DNA of 64,000 nt from Mesoterricola sediminis (GCF_030295425.1 NZ_AP027081.1:3393001-3457000), one strand, 5' to 3'; shown: positions 43,883-52,830, counted from the first letter of the stretch. Numbers and translations are program-made. The notes: generated from the sequence alone by a model not told the origin.

Positions 43883-44016
43883 GGCGGGTCCTGGGAAGGG
43901 ATGGGTCCATCCTGCCCCGGGGCGGGGGAAAGGGGAAGGCTGCGCCGGTCCTGGGGCATGGCGCGGGGCCGGGAGGAAGTTCCCCCCGCGCCCTGTTTCG
44001 CGCCCCCCGCCCTCCT

Positions 44017-44637
44017 GTGGAGTCCGAAACCGTGCGCTGCCCCACCTGCGAAGCCCTCAACCTGGACGAGTCGCCGACCTGCTTCAACTGCGGCTCGCCC
44101 CTTCAGCCTGGCCGGACCCCCTACGCCTCGCCGGACGCGCCCGTGGGCGAGCCCCCCAGGCGGGGCTTCCGGGCCAAGTGGCTCCTGTGGGGCTGCGGCG
44201 GCGCGCTGGCGCTCCTGTTGCTCCTCCTGGGCAGCTGCGTGCTCTTCGTGAAGGGCGGCCTGGCCGCCAGCGAGCGCACCTTCGCGCCGGCCGTGGACGC
44301 CTACCTCGCCCACGTGCGGGCCGGGGACTACGCGGGCGCCTACCGGGAGTTCGGCGAGCCCATGCACAAGGTCGTCAAGGAAGCCGACTACATCGCCCTG
44401 GAGACCGGTTTCCAGGAGAAGCTCGGACCCCTCCTCACCAAGAAGCCCCAGGCCTTCCAGACCGGCGTCGACGGCCAGGGCACCTGGGGCCGCATCGCGT
44501 ACACCTGCGACTTCGCCAAGGGCCCCGGCACCCTCCTCGTCTCCCTCCGCAAGGCCGACGGCGTCTGGAAGATCGTTGAGCTCCGCTACGATTCGCCCGT
44601 CTTCCTCGAATATCTCAAGTCCCGCAAAGCCTCCTGA
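44017..44637 (+). CDS. Zinc-ribbon single-pass membrane protein
   Basis: A 206-residue protein starting at a GTG. The N-terminus is a zinc ribbon (CPTCEALNLDESPTCFNCG), then a proline-rich linker, one membrane helix (WLLWGCGGALALLLLLLGSCVLFV) and a 120-residue extracytoplasmic domain (AVDAYLAHVRAGDYAGAYREFGE...) resembling DUF4864/NTF2-like cystatin-fold domains in outline. It is followed 8 bases later by a lipoprotein gene, so the pair may work together at the membrane. Function unknown. Confidence 0.7.
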   Translation: MESETVRCPTCEALNLDESPTCFNCGSPLQPGRTPYASPDAPVGEPPRRGFRAKWLLWGCGGALALLLLLLGSCVLFVKGGLAASERTFAPAVDAYLAHVRAGDYAGAYREFGEPMHKVVKEADYIALETGFQEKLGPLLTKKPQAFQTGVDGQGTWGRIAYTCDFAKGPGTLLVSLRKADGVWKIVELRYDSPVFLEYLKSRKAS

Positions 44638-44645
44638 AGCCGACC

Positions 44646-45716
44646 ATGCGCGCACCCCTCTCCCTCGGCACCCTGCTGCTCCTCGCCCTCGCCGCCTGCC
44701 AGAAGCCGGCCACCCTTCCCGCCTCCCCGGCGAGCCGGGCCGAGGCCGCCGCCCAGGCCGGGGCCCTGGCCTTCCCCGCCTCAGGACGGGCGGACTATGT
44801 GCGCGGCTTCGCCAACGGCGCCCGGATGATCGACACGGCCCTGGCCCTCGGCCAGCGCCCGTACCTGCCCCGGGTCGCCCCGGCCCGGCCCCTCACCCTG
44901 GAGGTGCACCCCGGTGGCGCCGCGCCCCAGGCGGTCGCGCCCCCTCCGGAGGTGGAGGTGGATCCCGCGACGGGCCTGATCCTCCAGACCTTCTACAGCC
45001 AGGGCCTGGACACCTTCGCCCAGGGCCAGGTGGACGGATTCCAGTGGGCCCTGGCGCCGCACCGCGCCCGGCTGACGGAGGCCCGCCCCGCGCCCGCGCT
45101 GCCCACCACATGGAAGTCCCTCCGCCCGGAAACCCCGCTGACCCTGGCCACCGGCCAGACCTTCATCCAGTGCCAGGCCAGCCGCGGCCTCCTCGCCTGG
45201 TCCATCCAGGACCAGGGCTTCCCGCCCCGCCGGCGCTGGCGGCCCCTCCCCGCGGGCCTCGCGCCCCACCACGCCAGCCTCGCCGGCGACACCCTGTGGA
45301 TCGACACGCCCCAGGGCGCCCTGGGCCTCGACCTGGACAGCGGGGCCATCCGCCAGGTGCTGCCCACCCAGCCGCACCCGGCCAACGCCGAGGACACCTG
45401 GGAGGCCACCCTCCTGCGGAAGCGGGAGGAGGACGCCCGGGCGCGGCCCGAGCTCCTGAAGCGCGCCGACCAGGGGGACATGGCCGCCATCCTGGCCCTC
45501 GGCTACGCCGCGGACGACAACGCCGAGAAGGTCCGCTGGTTCAAGCAGGCCGCGACCGCCGGCGATCCCCAGGGCATGTACGAATGGGCCCTGCTCCTCT
45601 ACCAGGGCCGGGGCGTTCCGGAGGACCCGGCCGCCGCCAGGACCTGGCTGCAGAAGGCCGCCGCCCAGGGCCACCGGGCCGCGGGCATCCTGCTCGGCGG
45701 GCTCTTCCCACCCTAG
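44646..45716 (+). CDS. Lipoprotein with C-terminal Sel1-like repeats
   Basis: A 356-residue protein. The leader MRAPLSLGTLLLLALAAC ends in a lipobox, so it is lipid-anchored. The middle 200 residues match nothing I know. The C-terminus holds Sel1-type repeats: DQGDMAAILALGYAA, NAEKVRWFKQAATAGDPQGMYEWALLLYQGRGVPEDPAAARTW and AAAQGHRAAGILLG. Sel1 repeats form helical hairpins for protein binding. It is in an operon with the zinc-ribbon membrane protein. Confidence 0.78.
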   Translation: MRAPLSLGTLLLLALAACQKPATLPASPASRAEAAAQAGALAFPASGRADYVRGFANGARMIDTALALGQRPYLPRVAPARPLTLEVHPGGAAPQAVAPPPEVEVDPATGLILQTFYSQGLDTFAQGQVDGFQWALAPHRARLTEARPAPALPTTWKSLRPETPLTLATGQTFIQCQASRGLLAWSIQDQGFPPRRRWRPLPAGLAPHHASLAGDTLWIDTPQGALGLDLDSGAIRQVLPTQPHPANAEDTWEATLLRKREEDARARPELLKRADQGDMAAILALGYAADDNAEKVRWFKQAATAGDPQGMYEWALLLYQGRGVPEDPAAARTWLQKAAAQGHRAAGILLGGLFPP

Positions 45717-45789
45717 CCATTTCAGCAATTGGACGCATTTCAGCCTTGAGCGGACCCGGGATCGGACCCATGTTGAGTCCCGTCACGAG

Positions 45790-45966
45790 GTGCCTGTGGA
45801 GTACAAGGTCTATCTGAGGACGGTGGACGAGGAGGAGATCCTCCAGGATTTCGAACCGGAACGCGAGGATGCCATCGTCAAGGCCATCCGCCTGCGCCGC
45901 CGCGGCCTGGGCGAGGCCTTCGTCATCAAGGACCCCACCGGCGCGGTGGTCTTCCGGGTGGGCTGA
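45790..45966 (+). CDS. Small unknown protein, 58 residues
   Basis: A GTG-started frame just too short for standard thresholds: VPVEYKVYLRTVDEEEILQDF followed by EPEREDAIVKAIRLRRRGLG and EAFVIKDPTGAVVFRVG. It has natural-looking mixed strand-helix-strand character and a charged helix, not the composition of a shadow frame. The ribosome-binding site is weak. It stands alone between the Sel1 lipoprotein and ABC-F genes. I do not recognise it. Confidence 0.5.
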   Translation: MPVEYKVYLRTVDEEEILQDFEPEREDAIVKAIRLRRRGLGEAFVIKDPTGAVVFRVG

Positions 45967-46174
45967 GCGTAGGATCCGGCGCAATCGGCTATGCTGGGAT
46001 CCGGGCGCGGGGCACCGCGCCGGAGGCCCCCGATGAAGTAGGTGGAACCGGAACCAGGAACCCCGACCGCAGACCCTCGAGGCGGAGCATCCGCCCCCTC
46101 GAACCGCGCGAGGCCCGGGGCGCCACGGATCCCGTTCCCGCGAGCCCGTGCCCCCGGGCCTTGGAAAGGCCCCC
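45967..46174 (+). promoter_or_regulatory. ABC-F leader with hairpins and a two-codon ORF
   Basis: A GC-rich hairpin covers about 46,010-46,024 (CGCGG-ggca-CCGCG). GGAGG then precedes ATG-AAG-TAG at 46,033-46,041, a Met-Lys-stop frame. A second hairpin, GGCGGA-gca-TCCGCC, is at 46,081-46,095. Short leader frames plus hairpins control some resistance-type ABC-F genes, so attenuation is possible but unproven. Confidence 0.3.
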
Positions 46175-47668
46175 ATGTTTCTGTCCTTCACGGACGTGAC
46201 CTTCACCCACGAAGGCGCGCTGGACCCCGTCGTCCAGCACCTCGGCTTCACCGTCAGCGACGGCTGGACCGGCCTCGTGGGCGCCAACGGCTCCGGCAAG
46301 ACCACCCTCCTCCGCCTGGCCCTGGGCGAGCTCCGGCCCACCCAGGGCCACATCCGGCGGCCCGGCCCCGGGTACCTCGCCGATCAGCGCACCGACCACG
46401 CGCCTCCCGGCCTGGCCCGCCTCCTCCTGGATCCCGGTTCCGCCGCCCAGCGCCTGAAGCACCAGTTGGGGCTCCAGCCCGACTGGACCAGGCGCTGGGC
46501 CACCCTCAGCCACGGCGAGCGCAAGCGAGCCCAGCTGGCCGTCCTCCTGCACCTGGCGCCCCCCTTCCTGGCCGTGGACGAGCCCACCAATCACCTGGAC
46601 GCCGAAAGCCGTGACCGGGTGCGGACGGCCCTGGCCGGCTTCCGGGGCCTCGGCCTCCTCGTTAGCCACGACCGGGACCTGCTGGACGCCCTGTGCGGTC
46701 AGTGCCTCTTCCTGGAGCCCCCCCGCCCCGTCCTGCGACCCGGCGGCTACACCGAAGGCCGGGCCCAGGCCGACGCCGAGGCCAAGGACCAGGTCCGGGA
46801 ACGGGCCCGGGCCGCCCGGGAGGTGGAGGACCTCCGCCACGAGCAGCACCGCCGCAGGGAGCAGACCGACCGCGCCGAACGCCAGCGCTCCAAGCGCGGC
46901 ATTCCCCCGGGCGACCGGGATGCCAAGGGCCGGGTGGACGCCGCCCGCGTCGCCGACGGCGGCAGCGGCCAGCGCCTGCGCCAGCTGGACGGCCGCGTGC
47001 GCCAGGCCGCCCAGCGCCTGGACCAGCTCCCCGTCCAGCGCCAGCATGCCCTTGGCATCACCCTCGGCGGCGGGCCTCCCTCCGGTCGCCTCCTCCTTGC
47101 GCTGCCCGAACAGACGCTTCCCCTGGGCCCCGGCCGCACCCTGCGCGTGCCCGCCCTGATGATCCGCCCCGGCGACCGCATCGGCCTCGAAGGCCCCAAC
47201 GGCTCCGGCAAGAGCACCCTCGTTCGGCGCCTGATGGCGGATCCCGCCCTGGCGGGGCGACCCACTGCGTACCTCCCCCAGGAACTCCCCCTGGAGGCCG
47301 CCGTGGCCATCCTGGACGCCTTCCGCCGGCAGCCCCCCGAGGCCCTGGGCCGCGCCCTCACCCTCGTGCGCCGCCTGGGCTCCGACCCCGCCCGGCTCCT
47401 GCAGAGCCGCGCCCCCAGCCCCGGCGAGATCCGCAAGCTTCACCTGGCCGGCCAGTTCAGCGCCTCACCCCACCTGGTCGTCCTGGACGAGCCGACGAAC
47501 CACCTGGATCTGCCCTCCGTGGCCTGCCTGGAGGCGGCCCTCGCCACCACCCCCGCCGCCCTCCTTCTCGTCAGCCACGACCGCAGGTTCCTGGCGCGCC
47601 TCGTGACCCGGAGGTGGACCCTCCGGGCCACCGAAGGCGGGTGGAGGCTGGAGGATTCGGATGGCTGA
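46175..47668 (+). CDS. ABC-F family ATPase
   Basis: A 497-residue soluble protein with two ABC ATPase domains and no membrane part. The first domain has GANGSGKTTLL and LSHGERKRAQLAVLLHLAPPFLAVDEPTNHLD; the second has GPNGSGKSTLV, SPGEIRKLHLAGQF and VVLDEPTNHLD. The linker between them is arginine-rich and coiled (DAEAKDQVRERARAAREVEDL...). ABC-F proteins act on the ribosome in translation or antibiotic protection. It is shorter than EttA or Uup and nearer to resistance-type or regulatory ABC-Fs. The ATG at 46,175 is used, as a GTG upstream lacks support. Confidence 0.88.
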   Translation: MFLSFTDVTFTHEGALDPVVQHLGFTVSDGWTGLVGANGSGKTTLLRLALGELRPTQGHIRRPGPGYLADQRTDHAPPGLARLLLDPGSAAQRLKHQLGLQPDWTRRWATLSHGERKRAQLAVLLHLAPPFLAVDEPTNHLDAESRDRVRTALAGFRGLGLLVSHDRDLLDALCGQCLFLEPPRPVLRPGGYTEGRAQADAEAKDQVRERARAAREVEDLRHEQHRRREQTDRAERQRSKRGIPPGDRDAKGRVDAARVADGGSGQRLRQLDGRVRQAAQRLDQLPVQRQHALGITLGGGPPSGRLLLALPEQTLPLGPGRTLRVPALMIRPGDRIGLEGPNGSGKSTLVRRLMADPALAGRPTAYLPQELPLEAAVAILDAFRRQPPEALGRALTLVRRLGSDPARLLQSRAPSPGEIRKLHLAGQFSASPHLVVLDEPTNHLDLPSVACLEAALATTPAALLLVSHDRRFLARLVTRRWTLRATEGGWRLEDSDG

Positions 47669-47679
47669 GGGCGGCCCCG

Positions 47680-50145
47680 TCAGGGCCGTGCCCCGGCCTT
47701 CCGGGTCCGGTCCCAGCGATCGGCGAAGGCATCCTGCCCGAGTTCCCGGGCCAGCCGGACCAGTGGCCAGAATTCGGAAGCGTCCTCCTCGCCGTCTCCT
47801 TTCAGCGCCCGCAGGATGGTGTCCGCCTTCTGGGTGTCCCCCAGATGCAGGCAGGCCTCCGCCAGCCGCAACGACAGGTTCCGGGCAGATCGGAAGGGGC
47901 GGCGGTCCCGGGAAGCGGGGTCGGCGTCCGCGGGCCCCTTCGCTTCCCCCTGGCCGTCCCCCGCCTCCAGCCGGGCGCCAAGCAGATCCGCCAGGACCTT
48001 CCACTGGCCGCGCGCGCCCAGGGCCTCCGCCATGGGCGCCAGGACGTCCGTCGGGGGAAAGGCTGCCACGGGCGCGACCGGGCTGGGAACCAGGGCGCCC
48101 ACCACCTCCAGGAGGGGCCGCTCCCCATAGCGGGCGAGGTCCAGCCAGGCCCTCCAGAGCGCGCTATCCGTGGGACGGCGCGCCAGGGCCGCCTCGATGC
48201 ACGGCAGGGTCACCCGGGCCAGCTCCGCCGCCCGGGACCGGAGGTCCGCGGGCATGTCGTTCGGATCCGGGAGGGAGAGGGAGGCCTGATAAAGGACCTG
48301 GGGATAGGTCGCGAGGGGGTCCTCGAACAGGCGATGCAGGGCCGCGATCTTCGCGCCCCAGGCCTCCACTTCCTCGGGCTCCATGGCCGGCGGGGCGTTC
48401 CAGACCTCCATTTCCTCCGCAGTCCTGGGAAACGGCAAGCTGCGGCGCGCGTCATACCGCGCATCTAGAAGGGCCTCCGCCCGGGTTCCGAGCGTCTTGG
48501 TCATCTGGGCAATCGGTATCACCAGCTCTGGATGGGCCCGGAGCCGGGCCTGGGCCCGGTCCGCCTCGGTGGGGAAGCCTTCCATCCGGAGGGCGGCCAG
48601 GAGGTCCCCGTCCGTGGGCAGCCGCCGCCCGGCCAGAAGGACCCTGCCCTCGGCCGTGGCCACGGCCCACTGGGGGGACCGGCCGTCCCAGCCGAGCACC
48701 TTGCGCCACGGATTCGAGGCCTCCAGGACCTCCACGACCTCGATCGGGTAGCCCGCCTTCCAGAGCGCGGGCAGGGGCTGGGTCAGGGGCGGTCCCTGGG
48801 CCGGGGGCGGTCCCTGGGCCACGGCCACCCCCTGCCCCTGGTGGAGCAGCTTGAGGTTCGTCCCGTCCTGCCAGTACCGGGGAAGCCGGGGCCGCTGGAA
48901 CCGCAGGGCGGGGCACCAGACCCCCGGGAGCTCGGGCCGCCCGAGCTGATGGGCCAGGCGCCGGATCCGGCCGTCCAGGCCGGCCCCGGCCCAGGTCGCA
49001 TCCAGATCCTCCAGAAGGACGGGAACGTCCGCCTCCGCGCCGGTCCGCACGCATGCCTCCACCCAGGGCGCCAGGAGCACCTCCCAGACTGCCTGCCGTT
49101 CGGACAGATCCGCCTCAGCCCGCAGACCCTCGTCCGCCCCATCGGGCATGAGCTCGCTCTGGCTCCACCGCGTCAACCGGGGCCGGGCCAGGTCTGTCCA
49201 GAGGGCATGAAGGATCTCCCGGGCCTCTCCCCACGCCCCGGTGGCCCGCGCGTCCTCGGTCACCCGTTCCGCCAGGGCGAGGGTGGGCATGAGCAGGAGC
49301 TGGGCCCGGCGTGCCAAGTCCCAGGTGGTGCCCTTCAACGCCGGGAGCAGGTGCGATTCCCCCAGGGCCCGGTCCATCCGGAGCAGGTTTTTCCACCCGC
49401 AGGCGGCCTCGGGACAGCGGCGGAGCAACGCCATCACCTCCGGGAGGTGCCGCCGGTAGAGGTCCCGCATGCGCGGGCTGGCCCGCTCGGGGACCCCCGG
49501 ACCGGGCAGGACCTCGTCCAGGCTGAGGTTGAGCCCCAGCCAGTCCCCCTGCTGGAACAGGGCGTCCAAGGCCCCGGCGCAGCGGCCCCAGATCCGGTCG
49601 TCCACCTCTGGGGCCAGATCCGGCCCCTCCTCACCCCGCCCTTCCACCCGGAGGAGGAATTCGATCTGCGGCTCAAGCAGCCCCACCAGATCCCGCCGGG
49701 CTTCCGCATGGTCCGGCCACCGCTCCAGGAAGGCCATCAGCTCGCCGATCGGATTGGGCGCCCCGGCCGCCTCCAGGGCCCGCCGAAGGGTCCCCTCCTC
49801 CGGAAACCCGCGCCCCGAGGCCAACGTCTGACCGTCCCTCCCGAGCAGGATCCAGACCCAGGGCGCCTCCGCCACGGTCCCCAGCCCCGCCCGCGCCCTC
49901 AGCCAGGGCCCGAGACTGGACCCCGTTTCGGCGTCATCCCGCACGATCCGCCCCTTCAACCGGAAATCGAGGAGATAGGTTTCCAGCAGCAACGCATTCA
50001 GTTGCTTCGAAATGGAGTCTTTTGCGGATCGGGGCCCCACCATGACCAGAGCCGAAGCCCCGGGTTGCATAAAAAACGATCTTTCCCCTTGTCCAAGCAA
50101 GGAAATCGAACACCCAAACATCAGACCTGCCACATGCAAATTCAT
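47680..50145 (-). CDS. Large unknown protein, 821 residues, helical-repeat character
   Basis: An 821-residue protein that I cannot place. A short N-terminal stretch (MNLHVAGLMFGCSISLLGQG) may be a weak signal peptide. About residues 90-110 (WVWILLGRDGQTLASGRGFPEE) and 490-515 (AVATAEGRVLLAGRRLPTDG) look like two thioredoxin-like or repeated modules. Long helical stretches (RDLVGLLEPQIEFLLR, RNLSLRLAEACLHLGDTQKADTIL) suggest TPR-like repeats at the C-terminus. It ends 11 bases from the convergent ABC-F gene. No catalytic motif is evident. Confidence 0.7.
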   Translation of the reverse strand: MNLHVAGLMFGCSISLLGQGERSFFMQPGASALVMVGPRSAKDSISKQLNALLLETYLLDFRLKGRIVRDDAETGSSLGPWLRARAGLGTVAEAPWVWILLGRDGQTLASGRGFPEEGTLRRALEAAGAPNPIGELMAFLERWPDHAEARRDLVGLLEPQIEFLLRVEGRGEEGPDLAPEVDDRIWGRCAGALDALFQQGDWLGLNLSLDEVLPGPGVPERASPRMRDLYRRHLPEVMALLRRCPEAACGWKNLLRMDRALGESHLLPALKGTTWDLARRAQLLLMPTLALAERVTEDARATGAWGEAREILHALWTDLARPRLTRWSQSELMPDGADEGLRAEADLSERQAVWEVLLAPWVEACVRTGAEADVPVLLEDLDATWAGAGLDGRIRRLAHQLGRPELPGVWCPALRFQRPRLPRYWQDGTNLKLLHQGQGVAVAQGPPPAQGPPLTQPLPALWKAGYPIEVVEVLEASNPWRKVLGWDGRSPQWAVATAEGRVLLAGRRLPTDGDLLAALRMEGFPTEADRAQARLRAHPELVIPIAQMTKTLGTRAEALLDARYDARRSLPFPRTAEEMEVWNAPPAMEPEEVEAWGAKIAALHRLFEDPLATYPQVLYQASLSLPDPNDMPADLRSRAAELARVTLPCIEAALARRPTDSALWRAWLDLARYGERPLLEVVGALVPSPVAPVAAFPPTDVLAPMAEALGARGQWKVLADLLGARLEAGDGQGEAKGPADADPASRDRRPFRSARNLSLRLAEACLHLGDTQKADTILRALKGDGEEDASEFWPLVRLARELGQDAFADRWDRTRKAGARP

Positions 50146-50389
50146 AGCACTTCACCGCTTGAAAGCATGAAATTCAGTAACATGCGGCCCCTTCACACAC
50201 CGAAGTCACACTTTCAGAAATTTAACGACAAAATAATTGATATACTATTATCACATTCCAAAAATAACATTTGTTGACACTCACTCCACAAAATGTGTCG
50301 GACCATTTCCCAGAATGGCAGGAATGGGTATCAGGCCTGCCACCCTCATGCTCGCCTTTAATTAGATCCTTCCCAAAGGAGGTCAACGC
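50146..50389. other. AT-rich gap left of the IS region
   Basis: This stretch is strikingly AT-rich for the window, especially 50,215-50,280 (many TAAT, TATA and ATAA runs). It holds the promoter side of the 821-residue protein gene and a TTGACA at about 50,274-50,279 on the plus strand. I see no gene. The base composition suggests recent foreign origin. Confidence 0.5.
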
Positions 50390-50533
50390 ATGCTCTCTGT
50401 TGTTTCCCGCGTTGCCCCCACCACCTTTGCCAGGGGAAGCCGCGCCACCGGCGCCCCGTTCAAAACCACAGCCATAGCCAACCTTGGACGAAGCCGCTTC
50501 GCGGCAGGGGTGATCAGCGTCCGTCCAGCCTGA
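50390..50533 (+). CDS. Possible 47-residue Arg-rich microprotein before the IS element
   Basis: An ideal ribosome-binding site (AAAGGAGGTCAACGC) precedes ATG and a 47-codon frame beginning MLSVVSRVAPTTFARGSRAT and ending FAAGVISVRPA. It is basic with no acidic residue, so it could bind nucleic acid, but composition alone proves nothing. It ends about 30 bases before the left IS palindrome. It may be a remnant of the host sequence or a small passenger gene. Confidence 0.35.
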   Translation: MLSVVSRVAPTTFARGSRATGAPFKTTAIANLGRSRFAAGVISVRPA

Positions 50534-50565
50534 TCGTCCAATAAGGCTTGCGGGATCTACAGCTT

Positions 50566-50623
50566 GCAGTCCCCATGGATGTGGCGGTGTTACAGCACCA
50601 GCCCCACATTCATGGAGGACTGC
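50566..50623 (+). repeat. Left-copy terminal palindrome with ribosome-binding site
   Basis: GCAGTCC-CCATGGATGTGG and CCACATTCATGGAGGACTGC form a nearly perfect inverted repeat around CGGTG-ttacag-CACC. The right arm contains the GGAGGA ribosome-binding site of the recombinase, whose ATG is at 50,625. The right IS copy has the same structure with paired base changes. Confidence 0.8.
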
Positions 50624-50624
50624 A

Positions 50625-51464
50625 ATGGCGGTCAGTTTATCTCTGTCCCGGTTCGCCGGGGACCTTCAAATGGCGAACCGCGCCCATAAGACGATCCAGC
50701 AGTACGTCGCATCGGTGAGGCGTTTCGAGGAATTCCTTGGCCACGACCCATGCGACGCCAGCCAGGAATCGGTGCGGCGGTGGGTGGACGTCCTCCGGCA
50801 GCAGGCCATCGGAGCCTCCCGGCTGGCCCTCCACTACTCAGCCTTGAAGTTCCTCTATGCCCGGACCCTGGGCCAGCCCGAGAAGGTGGCCTGGATCACC
50901 GTCCCCAAGGCCAAGGCCCACCTGCCTTCCACCTTGAGCCAGGCTGAGGTTGCGCGGCTGCTGGACGGGTTCACCACCACGAAATACCGCACCTTCTTCA
51001 CTCTGGTCTACGCCACCGGCCTGCGGATCAACGAGGCCTGCCGGCTCGAGACCCGGGACATCGACGCCATGCAGCAGGTGATCCACGTCCGCGATGGAAA
51101 GGGCGGCAAGGACCGGATGGTGCCCATGGGGGCCAAGCTCTACCGGGCGCTGCGGACCTACTACAAGCACATGCAGCCCCCGAAGCCTTGGCTGTTCGCC
51201 TCCAAGTCGGGAGGGCCCCTCTGCGCGGACACCGCCCGGCGCGCCCTCCTTTGCGCAGCGGCCGTCTCCGGCATCGGCAAGTTCGTGAACCCCCACCTTC
51301 TGCGCCACGCGTTCGCGACCCACCTGCTGGAGAGCGGCGAGGACCTGCGCAAGATCCAGGTGGTCCTGGGCCACGCCAGCATCACCTCCACCCAGATCTA
51401 CACCCAGGTGGCGCCAGGCCAGATCGCCGCCGTGCGAAGCCCTCTGGAGGACCTGCCGGAGTAG
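50625..51464 (+). CDS. IS91-associated tyrosine recombinase, left copy
   Basis: A 279-residue tyrosine recombinase. The N-terminal SAM-like core-binding domain covers about residues 1-95. Catalytic residues are visible: R134 in ATGLRINEA, K162 in GKGGKDRM, H224-x-x-R227 in HLLRHAFATH, H250 in LGHASITS, and the nucleophile Y259 in TQIYTQV. It is the accessory recombinase carried by a subset of IS91-like elements, where it may resolve transposition intermediates. It ends 4 bases before the transposase start. GGAGGA before the ATG sits inside a palindrome that could hide it. Confidence 0.9.
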   Translation: MAVSLSLSRFAGDLQMANRAHKTIQQYVASVRRFEEFLGHDPCDASQESVRRWVDVLRQQAIGASRLALHYSALKFLYARTLGQPEKVAWITVPKAKAHLPSTLSQAEVARLLDGFTTTKYRTFFTLVYATGLRINEACRLETRDIDAMQQVIHVRDGKGGKDRMVPMGAKLYRALRTYYKHMQPPKPWLFASKSGGPLCADTARRALLCAAAVSGIGKFVNPHLLRHAFATHLLESGEDLRKIQVVLGHASITSTQIYTQVAPGQIAAVRSPLEDLPE

Positions 51465-51468
51465 GGCG

Positions 51469-52593
51469 GTGGGGTTCACCCGACCCCGTTTCGACATCGC
51501 CGACATCGTCCGCCTCCACCGCGACGCCCTGGAAAGCCGGGTTGCCTTGAACCGGCAGCAGCGCCGCGTCCTCACGGCCATCGGCCAATGCCGCACCGCG
51601 GCCCTGGGCGGGCACAAGGAGGTCTGCGAGCACGGTGACTTCGAGCGGATCGCCTACAACTCCTGCCGGGACCGGCACTGCCCCAAGTGCCAGGCCCTGG
51701 CCCAGGAACGCTGGCTCGACAAGGAGACCCAGCGCCTCCTGGACGTGCCCCACTTCCACCTGGTGTTCACCCTCCCGGCGGAACTGCGGTTCCTGGCCCG
51801 GCAGTATCCGGCCAAGTTCTACGGCGCCCTGTTCCGGGCAGCGACGAAGACCCTCCTGAAGCTGTTCCGGAGCCGACTGAAGGCCATTCCCGGCCTGCTG
51901 CTGGTGCTGCACACCTGGACCCGGGAGTTGACCTTCCACCCCCACCTCCATGTGCTGGTCACCGCCGGGGGCCTCGCCCTCGACGGCGGAGGCTTCATCC
52001 CCAGCGGGAAGAATTACCTGTTCCCGGTGGCCATGATGGGTGAGGTGTTCCGGGCCAAGATGCTCAACGCCCTGGGCCGGCTCCAGGCGAAGGGCGCCTT
52101 CCCTGAGGTCCCGAAGGAACTCTACGCCAGTCGGATGGCCACGGTCAGCGATCTGGACTGGGGCGTCCACGCCAAGAAGCCGTTCGGGCACTCCAGCCAT
52201 GTGGCCGGCTACCTGGCCCGGTACACCCACCGGGTCGGCATCGCCAACTCCCGGCTCCTGGACGTCACCGAGGACCGGGTGACGTTCGCCACCAAGAACG
52301 GCAACACTGCAACGGTCCACCCCGTGGAGTTCCTCGAGCGCCTGGTCCAGCACGTCCTCCCCCCGGGCTTCCACAAGATCCGTCATGCCGGCCTCTACGG
52401 CTCCCTCCAGGCTGGCGGCCTTCTGGAGAAGGCCAGGGCCATCGTCGGGACCTGCAAGAAGCCCCGGAAGGATCCATCCGACCTGGAACGGGTGGAACGC
52501 GAATCCCAGACCTGCCCGGTCTGCGGCGGGGCCCTCCGTCGGACACCCCTGCCCGCCACCATCCGCGCACCGCCCGAGGACGATCCATGCTGA
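51469..52593 (+). CDS. IS91 family transposase, left copy
   Basis: A 374-residue IS91 transposase starting at GTG. The N-terminal zinc-binding domain has C41, C53, C66, C71 and C74 (NSCRDRHCPKC). The nuclease domain has the metal-binding histidines in HPHLH at 157-161 and tyrosines Y248 and Y252 in GYLARYTHRVG, matching the two-tyrosine HUH type. It nicks DNA at the element end and drives rolling-circle transposition. The stop overlaps the ATG of a 64-codon ORF. All motifs look intact. Confidence 0.92.
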   Translation: MGFTRPRFDIADIVRLHRDALESRVALNRQQRRVLTAIGQCRTAALGGHKEVCEHGDFERIAYNSCRDRHCPKCQALAQERWLDKETQRLLDVPHFHLVFTLPAELRFLARQYPAKFYGALFRAATKTLLKLFRSRLKAIPGLLLVLHTWTRELTFHPHLHVLVTAGGLALDGGGFIPSGKNYLFPVAMMGEVFRAKMLNALGRLQAKGAFPEVPKELYASRMATVSDLDWGVHAKKPFGHSSHVAGYLARYTHRVGIANSRLLDVTEDRVTFATKNGNTATVHPVEFLERLVQHVLPPGFHKIRHAGLYGSLQAGGLLEKARAIVGTCKKPRKDPSDLERVERESQTCPVCGGALRRTPLPATIRAPPEDDPC

Positions 52594-52781
52594 CCGTCCC
52601 CACAACGCCCATGACATCAACTCCCGGCCTGCCCGGTTGGGGTGGCTGGACCGGGGTCTGCCTGCACCTCAGCATCCCGCCGGGAACGGTGATCCCGAAG
52701 GGCGGATCTGAGCCCCACGGAACGATCCAGGGAGCCATCGGGTCCCCTCCCGGGCTCCGACCCATTTCGAAATCCCCATAG
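52587..52781 (+). CDS. Third ORF of the IS91-like element (64 residues), left copy
   Basis: A 64-codon frame starting MLTVPTTPMTSTPG, Pro/Gly/Thr-rich, ending PGLRPISKSP. Its ATG overlaps the transposase stop, so it would be translated by re-initiation. The right IS copy has a frame of exactly the same length in the same place with shared MxxVPTxPxT, a common QGxxGA-like segment and a shared GxRPxxxS end. Several differences between the two are silent (P, T and V codons). That is evidence that this is a real small protein, function unknown. Confidence 0.6.
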   Translation: MLTVPTTPMTSTPGLPGWGGWTGVCLHLSIPPGTVIPKGGSEPHGTIQGAIGSPPGLRPISKSP

Positions 52782-52830
52782 CCCGGTTGCGCCGGCCCCC
52801 TGCCGCTACGGGCCTGTCCAAGAACGTAAG

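Noticed and set aside
48780-48840. Tandem repeat GGTCCCTGGGCC as a regulatory array
   Set aside because: It lies within the coding frame of the 821-residue protein and encodes a short GPPxxQ repeat; no sign of a DNA-level role.
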